Origin: Limnomonas spitsbergensis
Lineage: Eukaryota; Chlorophyta; Chlorophyceae; Chlamydomonadales
DNA length: 64,000 nt
Assembly (NCBI GenBank): GCA_037349105.1
Contig: JAYJMM010000041.1
Location: 868,001-932,000 of the forward strand
Direction: 5' to 3'
A program made the translations under genes and the position numbers. Numbering within the stretch: the stretch's first letter is position 1; every line of letters starts with the position of its first letter. The notes beneath the pieces were generated by a model. The model was not told the origin of the DNA, did no database searches, and was given only the letters and a program-made list of their open reading frames with translations. This document shows, one piece after another, positions 1 to 9,359 of this stretch.

Positions 1-678
1 CTCGCCTAGCATAACCTCTATGAATGCCGGGGTCGCAGCTTTCAACTTTGCTGCCGCCCACATGGTGGTGGCGAGATTCTGCGGATTGAAGGAGCTCCGC
101 TTGGCCATGGCATGGACCATCAGCGCATCCGTGAACACCGGGCTAGGGTGCTGCGACGTTGCGAGCGCCCATATTGTGTTTGCAAGGTTCTGCGGGTTGA
201 ATAAGTGCAGCTTGGCCTTGGCCTCGCCTAGCATAACCTCTATGACTGCCGGGGTCGCAGCTTGCAACTTTGCTGCCGCCCACATGGTGTTAGCGATATC
301 CTGCGAGTTAAAGAAGGTGCGCTTGACCACGGCCTGGACCAACAATGCATCGGTGAACGCAGGGCTGGGGTGTTGCAACGTCGCGAGCGCCCACATCGTG
401 TTGACAAGCCCTTGGGGGCTGAATAAGTGCAACTTGGCCTTGGCCTCGAGCAACAATATCTCGGTGAAGGCAGCATCCTTGTGCATGAGCAACGCCATCG
501 CATACACAGTATTCGCGAGGTTCTGGGGGGTGAACAAGTGCAACTTAGGCTTGGCCTCGAGCAGCAACTTCTCGGTGAAGGTTGTGGGCAGATTTCCGAA
601 TGGCAGCAGGGGCCCTGGGGGAAATCCAGCGGTTTCGCTTTTCTTCACAGTGACAGCGCCATACACCCTCTCCGCGAG
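1..678 (-). CDS. OPR/RAP-type helical-repeat protein, internal fragment running off the left edge
   Basis: Minus-strand frame open for 226 codons from an in-frame TAA (679-681) to base 1. It encodes five complete 37-residue repeats and the start of a sixth; the core motif is PQNLANT(V/I/M)(W/Y)A(L/A/M)A, followed by a linker such as KLQAATPA or LQHPSPA. Alternate repeats resemble each other most, so the real unit is a 74-residue (222-bp) dimer. Such alpha-helical repeats are typical of green-algal OPR/RAP-domain proteins, which usually bind organelle RNA; no RAP domain is visible here, but the C-terminal side lies outside the window. No ATG precedes the first repeat, and just upstream (about 640-690) a decayed further repeat is seen out of frame, so this is either an internal exon or a 5'-truncated copy. 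The frame is clean within the repeats. Function beyond 'RNA-binding helical repeat' is inferred from the family. Confidence 0.6.
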
Positions 679-785
679 TTATACATTATACTTATGTGTT
701 ATAGCACGATTGTGACGTTTGATTGCAGCTCGGCATGGCCAATCGTGAGTCAGTAGTAACAATGCCCTGCCGAGGGCGGATTTCG
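594..785 (+). repeat. Dispersed element next to OPR-like fragment, copy 1
   Basis: Two short blocks here recur near the other OPR-like fragment: a block at about 594-614 (ATTTCYGAATGGCAGCAGGG core, then GCGGTTTCGC at about 633) and a block at about 767-782 (TGCCCTGCCGAGGGC, self-complementary). The second copy (27,836-27,984, minus) carries both blocks in the same order at similar spacing. Relative to the OPR reading frame the two copies lie in opposite orientation, as expected of an inserted element rather than part of the gene. The sequence between the blocks is poorly conserved. Confidence 0.4.
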
Positions 786-1429
786 GCTATGCGACGACAT
801 TGGTAGCGTTTGAATTTCACCATCATTGGATATTGGAATGTTTGGCAGCCTTCAGTGTCGGTGTCTTTGATGTATCGGGGATTGTGGAGCGCTAAGTCGC
901 TGGGCGGGCACCAGGTGTCGGGCCCCACACCTATGCGTGGCATAAAACCATACGAGAGCAACTGCATTATCAAAGAAACGCAAAGGCACCGTGCGTGAGC
1001 GAGGCTCACATCAACTCAGCCTCCCGTAGTACGCCTAGTCCCGCAAGGAGAACGTGCTGTCGGTCTGGACCCGAGGTCCTAATATAATATGCACGCCTGT
1101 CCAGCCTAGATAAACAATGCCTTCTTGCCACGAGGTCAGAAGCCATGCATGCCTTTCGAGTTGATCTTTGTCATTCCCAGCGGCTGCATCTCCGTGGAGT
1201 TGTAATACTGAGGCCACACCTTGCCACACCCCATGAACTTGCAGTTTTCCTCACCTCCATGGCCCCCTTCTGCTACATGCCCGACTCATAAGCGAAACTT
1301 GCTTCCCCTTTGGAAGGGGCTGCCAAAGCTGCTGCCGAGGTAAGTCCTGGTTGCGGCCGCTACTGGCATTAGGGAGATGGACAATGTCACAACATCATGT
1401 TGTGGTTGCAGCGGGGGCAGCAAGAAGGG
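786..1429. other. Low-copy DNA without a supported gene
   Basis: No gene supported. A plus-strand open segment (about 769-867, reading ADFGYATTLVAFEFHHHW) looks protein-like, but has no start or splice evidence that can be judged by eye. No tandem repeat is seen. Confidence 0.4.
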
Positions 1430-1912
1430 TTATTCGACTTCAGCGACCAGCAGTGTTAGCCCGCATAGCAGGGGATACTTGCCGATGTAGCTGCCAGCGG
1501 GCTGTATGAATTGGGCATGACCCTCTAGTAAGCCTAGTCCACGAGTGACATAAGGCAACGAATGGGCCTTGGCAAGAGAGGCCAACCAAGAACAGTATAG
1601 TATATTATGGCACCAGAGGCGAATCAAGCAACATCTCTGGGACATGCGCCTATACTCCAGCTTGCACAAGTATAACTCGCGGCCGAGTCTTTTGAGCATG
1701 GCCCAGACGTCTTTAGCTTCCGGTAGTTAGATTGGGGATTAGGACTTTTTGTTTTGTTTTTGAGGGGGTCTCTTTCCTCTCTCTCTTTAGTTTCCAACCT
1801 TGCTGTTGGACGCCGACGCGGCCCAGCCTTTGCAGCATGGCCCAGTGGTGTAACGTCATTGACAAGTATAATTGTGTCTACCACGGGTAACACCTTGACA
1901 GGCCCACGGCCC
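1430..1912 (-). pseudogene. Decayed OPR-like repeat segment
   Basis: On the minus strand two phrases of the type WAMLKRLGREL (ending near 1,700) and GHAAKAGPRR (near 1,830) resemble the start of algal OPR-type repeats, and the 89-codon open stretch 1,430-1,699 reads like a helical-repeat protein (KLEYRRMSQ, LPYVTRGLGLLE). The frame is interrupted between the two parts. I read it as an eroded relative of the fragment at 1-678. This rests on motif resemblance only. Confidence 0.25.
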
Positions 1913-2044
1913 AAGCAACATGGCTTGTAGCACTAGTATCCCTTGGCCTTATCCCAGGACGTAGCCGAATTGTAGCTGAATCACCTTGAGAACATGACAT
2001 AAACAGTGTCGGCTACAAGCATGAGCTCATCTCTGGTAATTATT

Positions 2045-2135
2045 TTAAACACCCTTGGCTTGGCGTGACTGGGACGAACAGCAGGTGGCAGGTGGCACAC
2101 ACAGCATGGCCCTGCAAGAGGGGGGAGGAGATGGG
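2045..2135 (-). pseudogene. Degenerate copy of the start of the RAPTOR-like exon
   Basis: The minus strand reads CTTGCAGGGCCATGCTGT and translates to AVCATCHLL. This matches the acceptor and first residues of the exon at 4,954-5,229 (CTTGCAGTGCCAGGCTGT, AVCATNNLA), including the pyrimidine-rich flank. The copy loses similarity after about 30 residues. It sits immediately left of duplication copy A, so it may have been carried along with a larger duplicated segment. Confidence 0.35.
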
Positions 2136-2987
2136 AAGGCAGAAAGGAAGGGCTGGGCTGAGAATTGTAGCATTAGGGTGGGTACTGGAACACTTAAACA
2201 ACGACATGCATATGGCAGTTGCGGTCCTTGAGGGGGGTGGCAGGGACACCTAATGCTAGGTTGAGGATTGGAGCATTAAGGTCGCTCGCGACAGCAGCAA
2301 GCAGTTACCTTATTTAGGGGGAAACAGCCTAAACAGCGCCGCCTGCATCAGGTCACTCACACAGTGAGTTTGCCAACCGCTGCGGTGAGCTTGTCGCACC
2401 GTTTGCAGAGCTCAGGATGCCAGCGGCTCCCAGGGTGGGCGGTGGCGGCATAAATGAAGGGCCATTGTTGACGTGCCGCCCTAGTCAAGACAACCTGCAG
2501 GGGGGCAGGAAAGGGGTATCGTCCATGTGTCAGGGAGGCGGGGGGGAGGGACAGGGGGGGGGCACATCCGCACATCCCCCCCCAGCAAAGCCTCTTGCAG
2601 GGGGGGTCAGGGAGGGAGGATGTCCGGGTCCATTCAAATCCAATGAGGACACCTCTTGGCCATGAGGGGTCGAGGGGCAGAAAGGAGAGTCGGGCTGCCA
2701 TCAGAAAATGCCCAGGTAGGCTGTCAGGCGCCTCAAGGCACACTGGACACGACAGGCCTACAGGTTTTGCATGTACTACCGGAACATGTAGTTTTGCATG
2801 TACGGCTTAAGGCTCCACATATTTTATGTAGAGTTCTGTGTGTATTGCTCAAGGGTCCACATGTTATGCTTAGGGTTCACTGTGTACTGCATCAGGCTCT
2901 GTGTGTACTGCATCAGGCTCTGTGTGTATTGCTTAAACCTATTACATGCACCAAGTAGGGTTCCAGGTATCCATCCAGGGTCCACGC

Positions 2988-3344
2988 TCACCATGATCCA
3001 GCGCCAGCATCTGAATGGACTTTGTATGCGTAGTGTACGTGTTGGGGGCTGCGGAAAGGCAAGGGGGACCCTGAACCCGAAGTCGACACCGAGGCGTCCG
3101 GTCCCGCCGCGCCGCCCACCCTTCCCCCGTTGTTCTGGTGCGCTCTGCTGCTCCACGCCGGCGGCGTTGTTGAGCGCACCATCCCATCGCTGGCTTCAGA
3201 CGCTGCTGAGCCGCCGCCGCCGTGGTGGCCGTTTACCAAGCGCCGGCGGGCGGTGGCCGAGGGCGCACGGATGTGGTGCAGTTGTTGCTGCGCTCTCGCA
3301 AATTCCTGCAGCCATTTCTGGTGCTGCTGCAGCGTGTCGTGCAC
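2988..3344 (-). CDS. Conserved open segment in duplication copy A, possible exon
   Basis: A 118-codon minus-strand segment, matched codon for codon without gaps by 7,192-7,548 (107 of 118 residues identical by my count). It opens with a charged/Gln-rich stretch (QQHQKWLQEFARAQQQL) followed by low-complexity Gly/Ser/Pro sequence. The in-frame stop upstream is TGA, directly before GGCCCC, where TTTGAG could be an acceptor; near the end CATG|GTGAGCG (about 2,995) is a good consensus donor. The listed first codon is GTG, so the true boundary is more likely a splice site than a start. Most differences between copies change the amino acid, which argues against strong constraint. Product unknown. 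Confidence 0.3.
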   Translation of the reverse strand: MHDTLQQHQKWLQEFARAQQQLHHIRAPSATARRRLVNGHHGGGGSAASEASDGMVRSTTPPAWSSRAHQNNGGRVGGAAGPDASVSTSGSGSPLPFRSPQHVHYAYKVHSDAGAGSW

Positions 3345-4094
3345 CAGCGCCGCGGGGCCTCAAACAATGCAGGCGTACAACACTGCTAGCTCACAGCACA
3401 CGAGCACGCTCGGATTGTAAACCAATTGCCAGACCTGAGGGAATACCGAAATCAGGGTGGAGGAAAATTAAGAGTTCAGGAGTTTAGTTCAGGGTTCAGG
3501 AGATTGTTCAGGGCGAAGGATCTCTTGTTTTTAGGGTCATAGTAGTATTCCAGGGGGCAAGGTGAGCTGGTCTGGGGTCTGGGTGAGAGCATGGGGGATA
3601 ATGAGCTCCTTGTTCCTTTTCGACGTCATACCCACCTAGCTGGACAGATCTGCTGGGCAGGGTCACAAGAGCCCCTCATCAGGGGCAGGCAGGGGTGAGG
3701 CAAAGTTCATAGGGTCTGGAGCAAAACATATTTTCTACATGCAATGCAGATAATCCAGTTTTGGTATGAACAGAATCTGGAATAACGATTTTGGTAGCCC
3801 ATATTCATGTTTATCACTTCCAAACGTTGTGGGAGAACTAGCAGAAACCACGGCCTTCGATTGAGCTGCGGCAATCCCACAGTCCTTTATGCGCAGGAAA
3901 CGTGTTGTTTCCTTACCTGTCAATTACAAAGATAACAAGCTTCACCTAGCACTTATAATTTTGAATTTGTTTTGCTTTCAGTGCTCTGTCGCATCTGTAG
4001 AGTACCGTCCAACACTCCAACCCACCCTCTTTGGATATCTTCGTTGTGCTTCTCTTGCCAGCACTTTCGCATGATAGACTTGAAACCCCGAGTT

Positions 4095-4200
4095 TCACAC
4101 CTGTAACGACGAGGACAATTTCCATGTTTTTTCATGATGGCAGCTTCCTCTTTCAGCATTCACGATGTGTTGTTCTGCAGGCAGCCGGTCGTCCATCGGT
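4095..4200 (-). pseudogene. Copy A of a small open frame broken by a 1-bp indel
   Basis: The minus-strand frame beginning MTPMDDRLPAEQHIVNAER runs into a different frame in this copy because a TTTTTTC run near 4,127-4,133 has one more base than the TTTTTT run in copy B (8,144-8,395, where 83 codons are uninterrupted). Downstream, the residues CETRGFKSIMRKCWQEKHN reappear in the shifted frame (3,953-4,159). Either copy A is a dead copy or the pair was never coding. Confidence 0.35.
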
Positions 4201-4335
4201 GTCATTGTAGGGGGTGGTCCGACAGGCTGTGGTCCAGCTGCACAGGGGGGAGGGGGAGAGGTCAAATGTAACGAGGGAAAAACATAACGGGGAGGGCTAC
4301 AAATAAAGGAGAGGGGCAGGGACAAGACTAGAGCG

Positions 4336-4644
4336 CAAGAAAGCTAGGTGTTGGTGGAATCAAACGAAAGAAATAAAATAAAAGAAGGGGAGAGGAGAGG
4401 AGCAGAGGCGAGGTTATAACGCATGAAAGCAAAGGGGTTATGTGGAATCAAAAGAGATAATATGGTATGATCCAATCGAATCAGAATCGCTCCAACCCAA
4501 CCAGATTTGACAGGCAATATCTTACCTGATCAAATTCACCAAGAAAAAGAGGTAGAGCTTGCTCCATCAAATCACCTCAACAATTACAACAACAACAAAA
4601 ATGTCAAGCTTCCCACTCATTTTCCATCTCAAGACAGCAGTGGA
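4336..4644. other. A-rich spacer, no gene seen
   Basis: Purine-rich (AGAAATAAAATAAAAGAAGG-like) sequence between duplication copy A and the donor minisatellite. Nothing recognisable on either strand. Confidence 0.5.
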
Positions 4645-4980
4645 CCATTCAGCTGCCCTTGCTCACACTCGCCTCAGGACAGTTGTGGATCAGTAAGCTG
4701 CCTCCTCCCTCCCACCCCTCACCCTTACCTCAGGACATATGTGGTCCAGTCAGCTGCTTCCTCCCTCCCAAGCCTCACACTTACCTCATGACAGCTGTGG
4801 ATCAGTCAGCTGCCTCCTCCCTTCCCCTGTGGATCAGTCAGCTTCCTCCTCCCTCCCCTCACACGTATCTCAGGACAAGTGTGCACCAGTCAGCTGTCTC
4901 CTCCCTTCCCCTTAGGATCAGTCAGCTGCCTGCCCCTTTCCCCGCACCCTTACCTCATAACACTTGTGGACCAGGCAGCC
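4645..4980 (-). repeat. Minisatellite made of a repeated exon end plus 5' splice site
   Basis: About five units of 60-75 bp. On the minus strand each contains TGGWCCACANNTGTCNTGAG followed by GTAAGNGTGAGGGG and then a GGAGG-rich, CAGCTGACTGAT stretch. The rightmost unit (about 4,945-4,980) is the genuine 3' end and donor of the RAPTOR-like exon; the donors of the other units lie near 4,865 (decayed to ATACGT), 4,790 (GTAAGTGTGAGG), 4,731 (GTAAGGGTGAGG) and 4,668 (decayed to GCGAGT). A partial unit lacking the donor lies near 4,830. Confidence 0.7.
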
Positions 4981-5229
4981 CAGAGCAAACACCGCTGCAG
5001 TTCGGATCACCGGGCTTGCCACCTTCAGCAACTGCACCAACGGGTATGCCGTTCCCCCCCTGATCGCCATGAGGGGGATCTCGAGCATGTTCTGGCAGAG
5101 ATTGCCCAGGCACAGCCACTTGAGCAACAACATGTGACCCGATCGTGCAAACGTGACCTAGGGCGGGAAAAGGTCCCAGAGCCACTTTATCAAGACGGCC
5201 AGGTTGTTGGTGGCGCATACAGCCTGGCA
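4954..5229 (-). pseudogene. RAPTOR-like (TORC1 subunit) HEAT/ARM exon, interrupted by a stop
   Basis: Minus-strand exon bounded by CCCCTTGCAG| (acceptor, exon from 5,229) and TTATGAG|GTAAGG (donor, exon to 4,954). Residues AVCATNNLA, WLCLGNLCQNM and TAAVFALGCLV occur in the order seen in the HEAT-repeat part of RAPTOR, the regulatory subunit of the TOR complex that presents substrates to the kinase in the cytoplasm and on lysosome/vacuole membranes. That family pattern is recalled, not searched. An in-frame TAG (5,158-5,160) interrupts it, inside about 24 extra bases relative to the family pattern; the WLCLG motif is also about two residues short. No other RAPTOR exon was recognised in the window. 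Most likely a decayed partial copy; another HEAT/ARM protein is the alternative. Confidence 0.45.
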
Positions 5230-5457
5230 CTGCAAGGGGGGGGAAATGAGAGAGGGGAAGATTGGGAAGGGAGGGCAGAAGGGGTGGGAGAGAGGGGGTG
5301 GCAGATAAAAGGGAAGGAAGGGTGGGAGGGAGTGGGTGAGAGAGGGAAGGGGAGGGGGGGCATATGGGGTGGGAGTGAGGAGGCAAAAGAGGGAAACCTG
5401 GCCCTGCAAAGGGGAGGGGGGGGGGGGGGAGGGGGGGGGGAGGGGGGGTCTCCACAA
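5228..5457. repeat. Homopurine/G-run tract
   Basis: About 230 bp almost free of pyrimidines on the plus strand, ending in runs of 7 to 13 G (5,407-5,448). On the minus strand this is the long pyrimidine tract before the RAPTOR-like acceptor, and it includes a second acceptor-like CCCCTTTGCAG at about 5,400. It has triplex and G-quadruplex potential. Confidence 0.6.
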
Positions 5458-6383
5458 GCCAGGTGTCACAAAAAGATGAGAAGGGGGTCAAGGGACCATC
5501 ATATTGAGGTGATGAGCAGACAACATACATGGGCATGGCTCAGGACCCAGGCGTGGGGGGAGAGCATACACTTCAAGAAGCAAGGTCCTCATATCACTCA
5601 GTTACCAATTTAAAAAGGCCAATGTTATTTCACTCCATCTCCCACCTTTGTTGGCAGTAAACAGCTGAAATTCCCTGGACTTCGACACGGTCTTATCGGT
5701 CTTTCACCGTGCTCGTGTTCTCATCCAACCCACCTCCATCACCTGTTCCAACATCCCCGCCTAAACAGCCTCCTTGTCTTATCGCCCACACCTCCCTCGC
5801 TGTCTTTTGATCAGCCCTTCCCCCACAGCTGTGACTCACATCAATGTTGCAGTCCGCACCCATGTTGCTTGTTAACAGCAACGTGTACGGATGCCTGCTG
5901 AACCCTGCCAGTCTCACGCCTCACAGGGGCTCAAAGGACAACCGCTAATCGGCGTGGTGGCTGCCCACGCGACGGCCGCCAACGTCCCAGCCGCCACCGT
6001 CTTCGCAAAGGCTGAGAAGGCCGCCATGCCGCCGCCGTCCCCCTTTTTTCCGGCTGGGGCTGGGCCACTGGCCGCAGGGGCCACAGTTAAGGCGCTGCCG
6101 GGCAGCTAAGAGCGCTTGCGCAACAACGTGGTCATGGCGGCTGCGGAAGAATTCAACATTTATCCCTTATGCAGAGATTTAAGGGAAAAGTGCAGACAGG
6201 TGGAAGGCAACAGGGTGATGGTAGTCGTGGGAACAGATGCATGGGTGCAGGTTTAAAAGGTTGAGGATCGGAGCTTTGGGGCAGAGAAGAGGTACAGTGT
6301 CAAGCTTGTGGCGTTTGGGCGGGTAAAGGAACCCTTGCACAGCGGCTTTGATACCAGAGGGGGGGGGGCAGGGGCATCTGTTG
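5458..6383. other. Low-copy DNA, no supported gene
   Basis: A GC-rich open stretch on the plus strand (5,891-6,109, Ala/Pro-rich, contains VAAHATAANVPAATVFAKAE) could be coding but has no recognisable family, conserved copy or convincing splice borders. Around 6,250-6,300 a short repeat (GAGGATCGGAGC-like) foreshadows similar repeats at the left end of duplication copy B. Confidence 0.4.
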
Positions 6384-7191
6384 CTCGGCTGATCATTGTA
6401 GCATCAGGGTGGGTACTGGAACACTTAAACAGCGACATGCCTACGGCGGTTGCGGTCCTTGAGGGAATGGCAGGGGGCACCTTCTGCTGGGTTGAGGATT
6501 GGAGCATTAAGGTCGCTCGCGAAAGCAGCAAGCAGTTGCCTAATTTAGGGGGAAACAGCCTAAACAGCGCCGCCTGCATCAGGTCACTCACGCAGCGAGC
6601 TTGCCGACCCTTGCGGTGAGCTTGTCGCACCCTTTGCAGAGCTCAGGATGCCAGCGGCTCCCAAGGTGGGCGGTGGCGGCATAAATGAAGGGCCATTGTT
6701 GACGTGCCGCCCTAGTCAAGACAACCTGCAGGGGGCCAGGAAAGGGGTATCGTCCATGTGTCAGGGAGGCGTGGGGGGGAGGGACAGGGGGGGGTCACAT
6801 CCCCCCCAGCAAAGCCTCTTGCAAGGGGGGGTCAGGGAGGGGGGATGTCCGGGTCCATTCAAATCCAATGAGAACACCTCTTGGCCATGAGGGGTCGAGG
6901 TATAGGAGGGAGGGTCGTTATGCCATCAGAAAATGCCCAGGTAGGCTGTCAGGCGCTTCAAGGCACACTGGACACGACAGGCCTACAGGTTTTGCATGTA
7001 CTACCGGAACATGTAGTTTTGCATGTACTGCTTAAGGCTCCGCATATTTTATGTAGGGTTCTGTGTGTATTGCTCAAGGTTCCACGTGTTATGCTTAGGG
7101 TTCACTGTGTACTGCATCAGGCTCTGTGTGTACTGCTTAGACCTATCACATGCCCCAAGTAGGGTTCCAGGTTTCCATCCAGGGTCCACGC

Positions 7192-7548
7192 TCACCATGA
7201 TCCAGCGCCAGTATCTGAATGGACTCTGTATGCGTAGTGTACGTGTTGGGGGCTGCGGAAAGGCAAGGGGGACCCTGAACCCGAATTCGACGCCGAGGCG
7301 TCCGGTCCCACCGCGCCGCCCACCCTTCCCCCGTTGTTCTGGTGCGCTCTGCTGCTCCACGCCGGCGGCGTTGTTGAGCGCACCATCCCATCGCTGGCTT
7401 CAGACGCCACCGAGCCGCCGCCACCGTGGTGGCCGTTTACCAAGCGCCGGCGGGCGGTGGCCGAGACCGCACAGATCTGGTGCAGCTGTTGCTGCGCTCT
7501 CGCAAATTCCTGCGGCCGCTTCTGGTGCTGCTGCAGCGTGTCGTGCAC
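7192..7548 (-). CDS. Conserved open segment in duplication copy B, possible exon
   Basis: Second copy of the 118-codon segment at 2,988-3,344, same length and borders (acceptor-like TTTGAG upstream, CATG|GTGAGCG donor-like sequence at about 7,199). It differs at 11 residues, including W-L to R-P at positions 11-12. Product unknown; possibly not coding. Confidence 0.3.
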   Translation of the reverse strand: MHDTLQQHQKRPQEFARAQQQLHQICAVSATARRRLVNGHHGGGGSVASEASDGMVRSTTPPAWSSRAHQNNGGRVGGAVGPDASASNSGSGSPLPFRSPQHVHYAYRVHSDTGAGSW

Positions 7549-8143
7549 CAGCGCCGCGGGGCCTCAAACAATGCAGGCGTACAACACTGCTAGCTCACAG
7601 CACACGAGCACGCTCGGATCGTAAACCAATTGCCGGACCTGAGGTAATACCGAAATCAGGGTGGAGGACAATTAAGAGTTCAGGAGTTTGGTTCCATATT
7701 CAGGGCGAAGGATCTCTTTTTTTAGGGTCGGGGTACTATTCCAGATTTCCAGGAGGCAAGGTGAGCTGGTCTGGGGTCTGGGTGAGAGCATGGGGGATAA
7801 TGAGCTCCTTCCCTTTCGACGTCATACCCACCTAGCTGGCCTGATCTGCTGGGCAGGGTCACAAGAGCCCCTCATCAGGGGCAGGAAGGGGTGAGGCAAA
7901 GTTCATAGGATCTGGGGCAAAACATATTTTCTCCATGCAATGCAGATAATCCAGTTTTGTATGTACAGAATCTGGAATAACGATTTTGGTAGCCCATATT
8001 CATGTTTATCTCTAACGTTGTGGGAGAACTAGCAGAAACCTCGGCCTTCGATTGAGCTGCGGCTATCCCACAGTCCTTTATGCGCAGGAAACGTTTTGTT
8101 TCCTTACCTGTCAATTACAAAGATAACAAGCTTCACCTAGCAC

Positions 8144-8395
8144 TTATAATTGTGAATTTGTTTTGCTTTCAGTGCTCTGTCGCATCTGTAGAGGACCGTC
8201 CAACACTTTAACCCACCCTCTTTGGATATCTTCGTTGTGCTTCTCTTGCCAGCACTTTCGCATGATAGACTTGAAACCCCGAGTTTCACACCTGTAATGA
8301 CGAGGACAATTTCCATGTTTTTTATGATGGCAGCTTCTTCTTTCAGCATTCACGATGTGTTGTTCTGCAGGCAGCCGGTCGTCCATCGGTGTCAT
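8144..8395 (-). CDS. Small hypothetical protein in duplication copy B
   Basis: 83-codon minus-strand frame starting at an ATG (MTPMDDRLPAEQ), rich in His, Cys, Arg and Lys (HHKKHGNCPRHYRCETR), with no low-complexity sequence. The Cys/His pattern is not spaced like a standard zinc finger. No family recognised. The corresponding frame in copy A is broken by one base, so at most one of the two is functional. Confidence 0.3.
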   Translation of the reverse strand: MTPMDDRLPAEQHIVNAERRSCHHKKHGNCPRHYRCETRGFKSIMRKCWQEKHNEDIQRGWVKVLDGPLQMRQSTESKTNSQL

Positions 8396-8530
8396 GTTTA
8401 GGGCCTTAGTGGGTGGTCCAACTGGCTGGGGTCCAGCTGCACAGGGGCGAGTGGGGGGGGTCGAATGAAACGAGGGGATACAGAACGGGGGGGGCTACAA
8501 ATAAAGGAGAGGAGCAGGGACAAGACTAGA

Positions 8531-9359
8531 GCGCATGAAAGCAAGGGGTTAAGTGGAATCAAATAAAATTAGCTCCCTCGAAGAACATGTTTAGAGCGAT
8601 GCATGCCTGCTGGGCCCTGCTGAACGCTCGGCCGAGTGGGAATGGTATGGGATGAGCAATCTCAATTCCAGGTACCATGCACACCCAAGACCATGGTGCA
8701 GTCACGCCCCTCCTCTTATGTGAGGGGGGCCAGAACATGGAACCCGGGGGAGAGAGAGGATGTGACAAAATTCTACCATGCGTGGATATGCAATGCTAGC
8801 CCGCGGTGTATCGCATACACGCACTTACCAGATCATGAAGGGTGCACGCGCTCGGGTGTTTTTCGAACATGTGCTATGCCAGGCTGCCTATGCACCGACA
8901 AGCGCTGCCAGAGAAGAACTATGCGCCTTGATTCAGTTGGCAGTCACGAACCCTGTGCAACAAAGGCACCGTCGCAATCACGAGTCCAGAATTAAAAATC
9001 AGAACGGTGCAAGACATGATGGGGTGCACATCAGAAAGTACAGATCTCACCAGCAAGTGAGGCCACATTTGTTCATTTGCGTAGGCAGGCCTCTGCTCTG
9101 ATCTCGAGGGCATAGTCGATTCTGTCGCACCAGGGGCGCGTTCACGTTGGACGATAGAGCTAGCTTGGCCGCTCCCGAGTCCAGGCACGCCCCCAAAGTC
9201 GCCAAACGTCACACCGGTAGGACTGCAGCTATCCAACATGTATTCAGCATACAAATATAGAATCCGTGTGCGCACCGAAGTGATGATTTCCGTTTAAAAG
9301 GAGACGCCAGGGATTGTCCTAAATATGGACCAGGGGGTGTGGACATCCCTACATTAGTT
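8531..9359. other. Low-copy DNA, no supported gene
   Basis: Open stretches at 8,636-8,995 and 8,778-9,101 (plus strand) overlap one another and show no domain, repeat or paired splice sites I can defend. No tandem repeats. Confidence 0.4.

Larger units (their letters stand above)
2152..4335. repeat. Segmental duplication, copy A (about 2.18 kb)
   Basis: Aligned by eye with 6,384-8,530 in direct orientation from GGGTGGGTACTGGAACACTT near the left end to ACAAGACTAGAGCGC near the right end. Differences are scattered substitutions, small indels in homopolymers, and one extra 21-bp unit in a short CTGCATCAGGCTCTGTG-type repeat (two units at about 2,888-2,930; copy B has one). It contains C- and G-run-rich spacers and two conserved minus-strand open frames annotated separately. 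The remainder shows no gene I can support. Confidence 0.85.
6384..8530. repeat. Segmental duplication, copy B (about 2.15 kb)
   Basis: Direct repeat of 2,152-4,335, beginning about 4.2 kb downstream. It retains one rather than two of the 21-bp units near 7,110 and the shorter T-run near 8,320 that leaves the small 83-codon frame open. Confidence 0.85.

Noticed and set aside
20..715. A 231-codon plus-strand frame over the OPR-like repeats
   Set aside because: The minus strand encodes the recognisable PQNLANT helical repeats over the same bases; the plus frame is its shadow.
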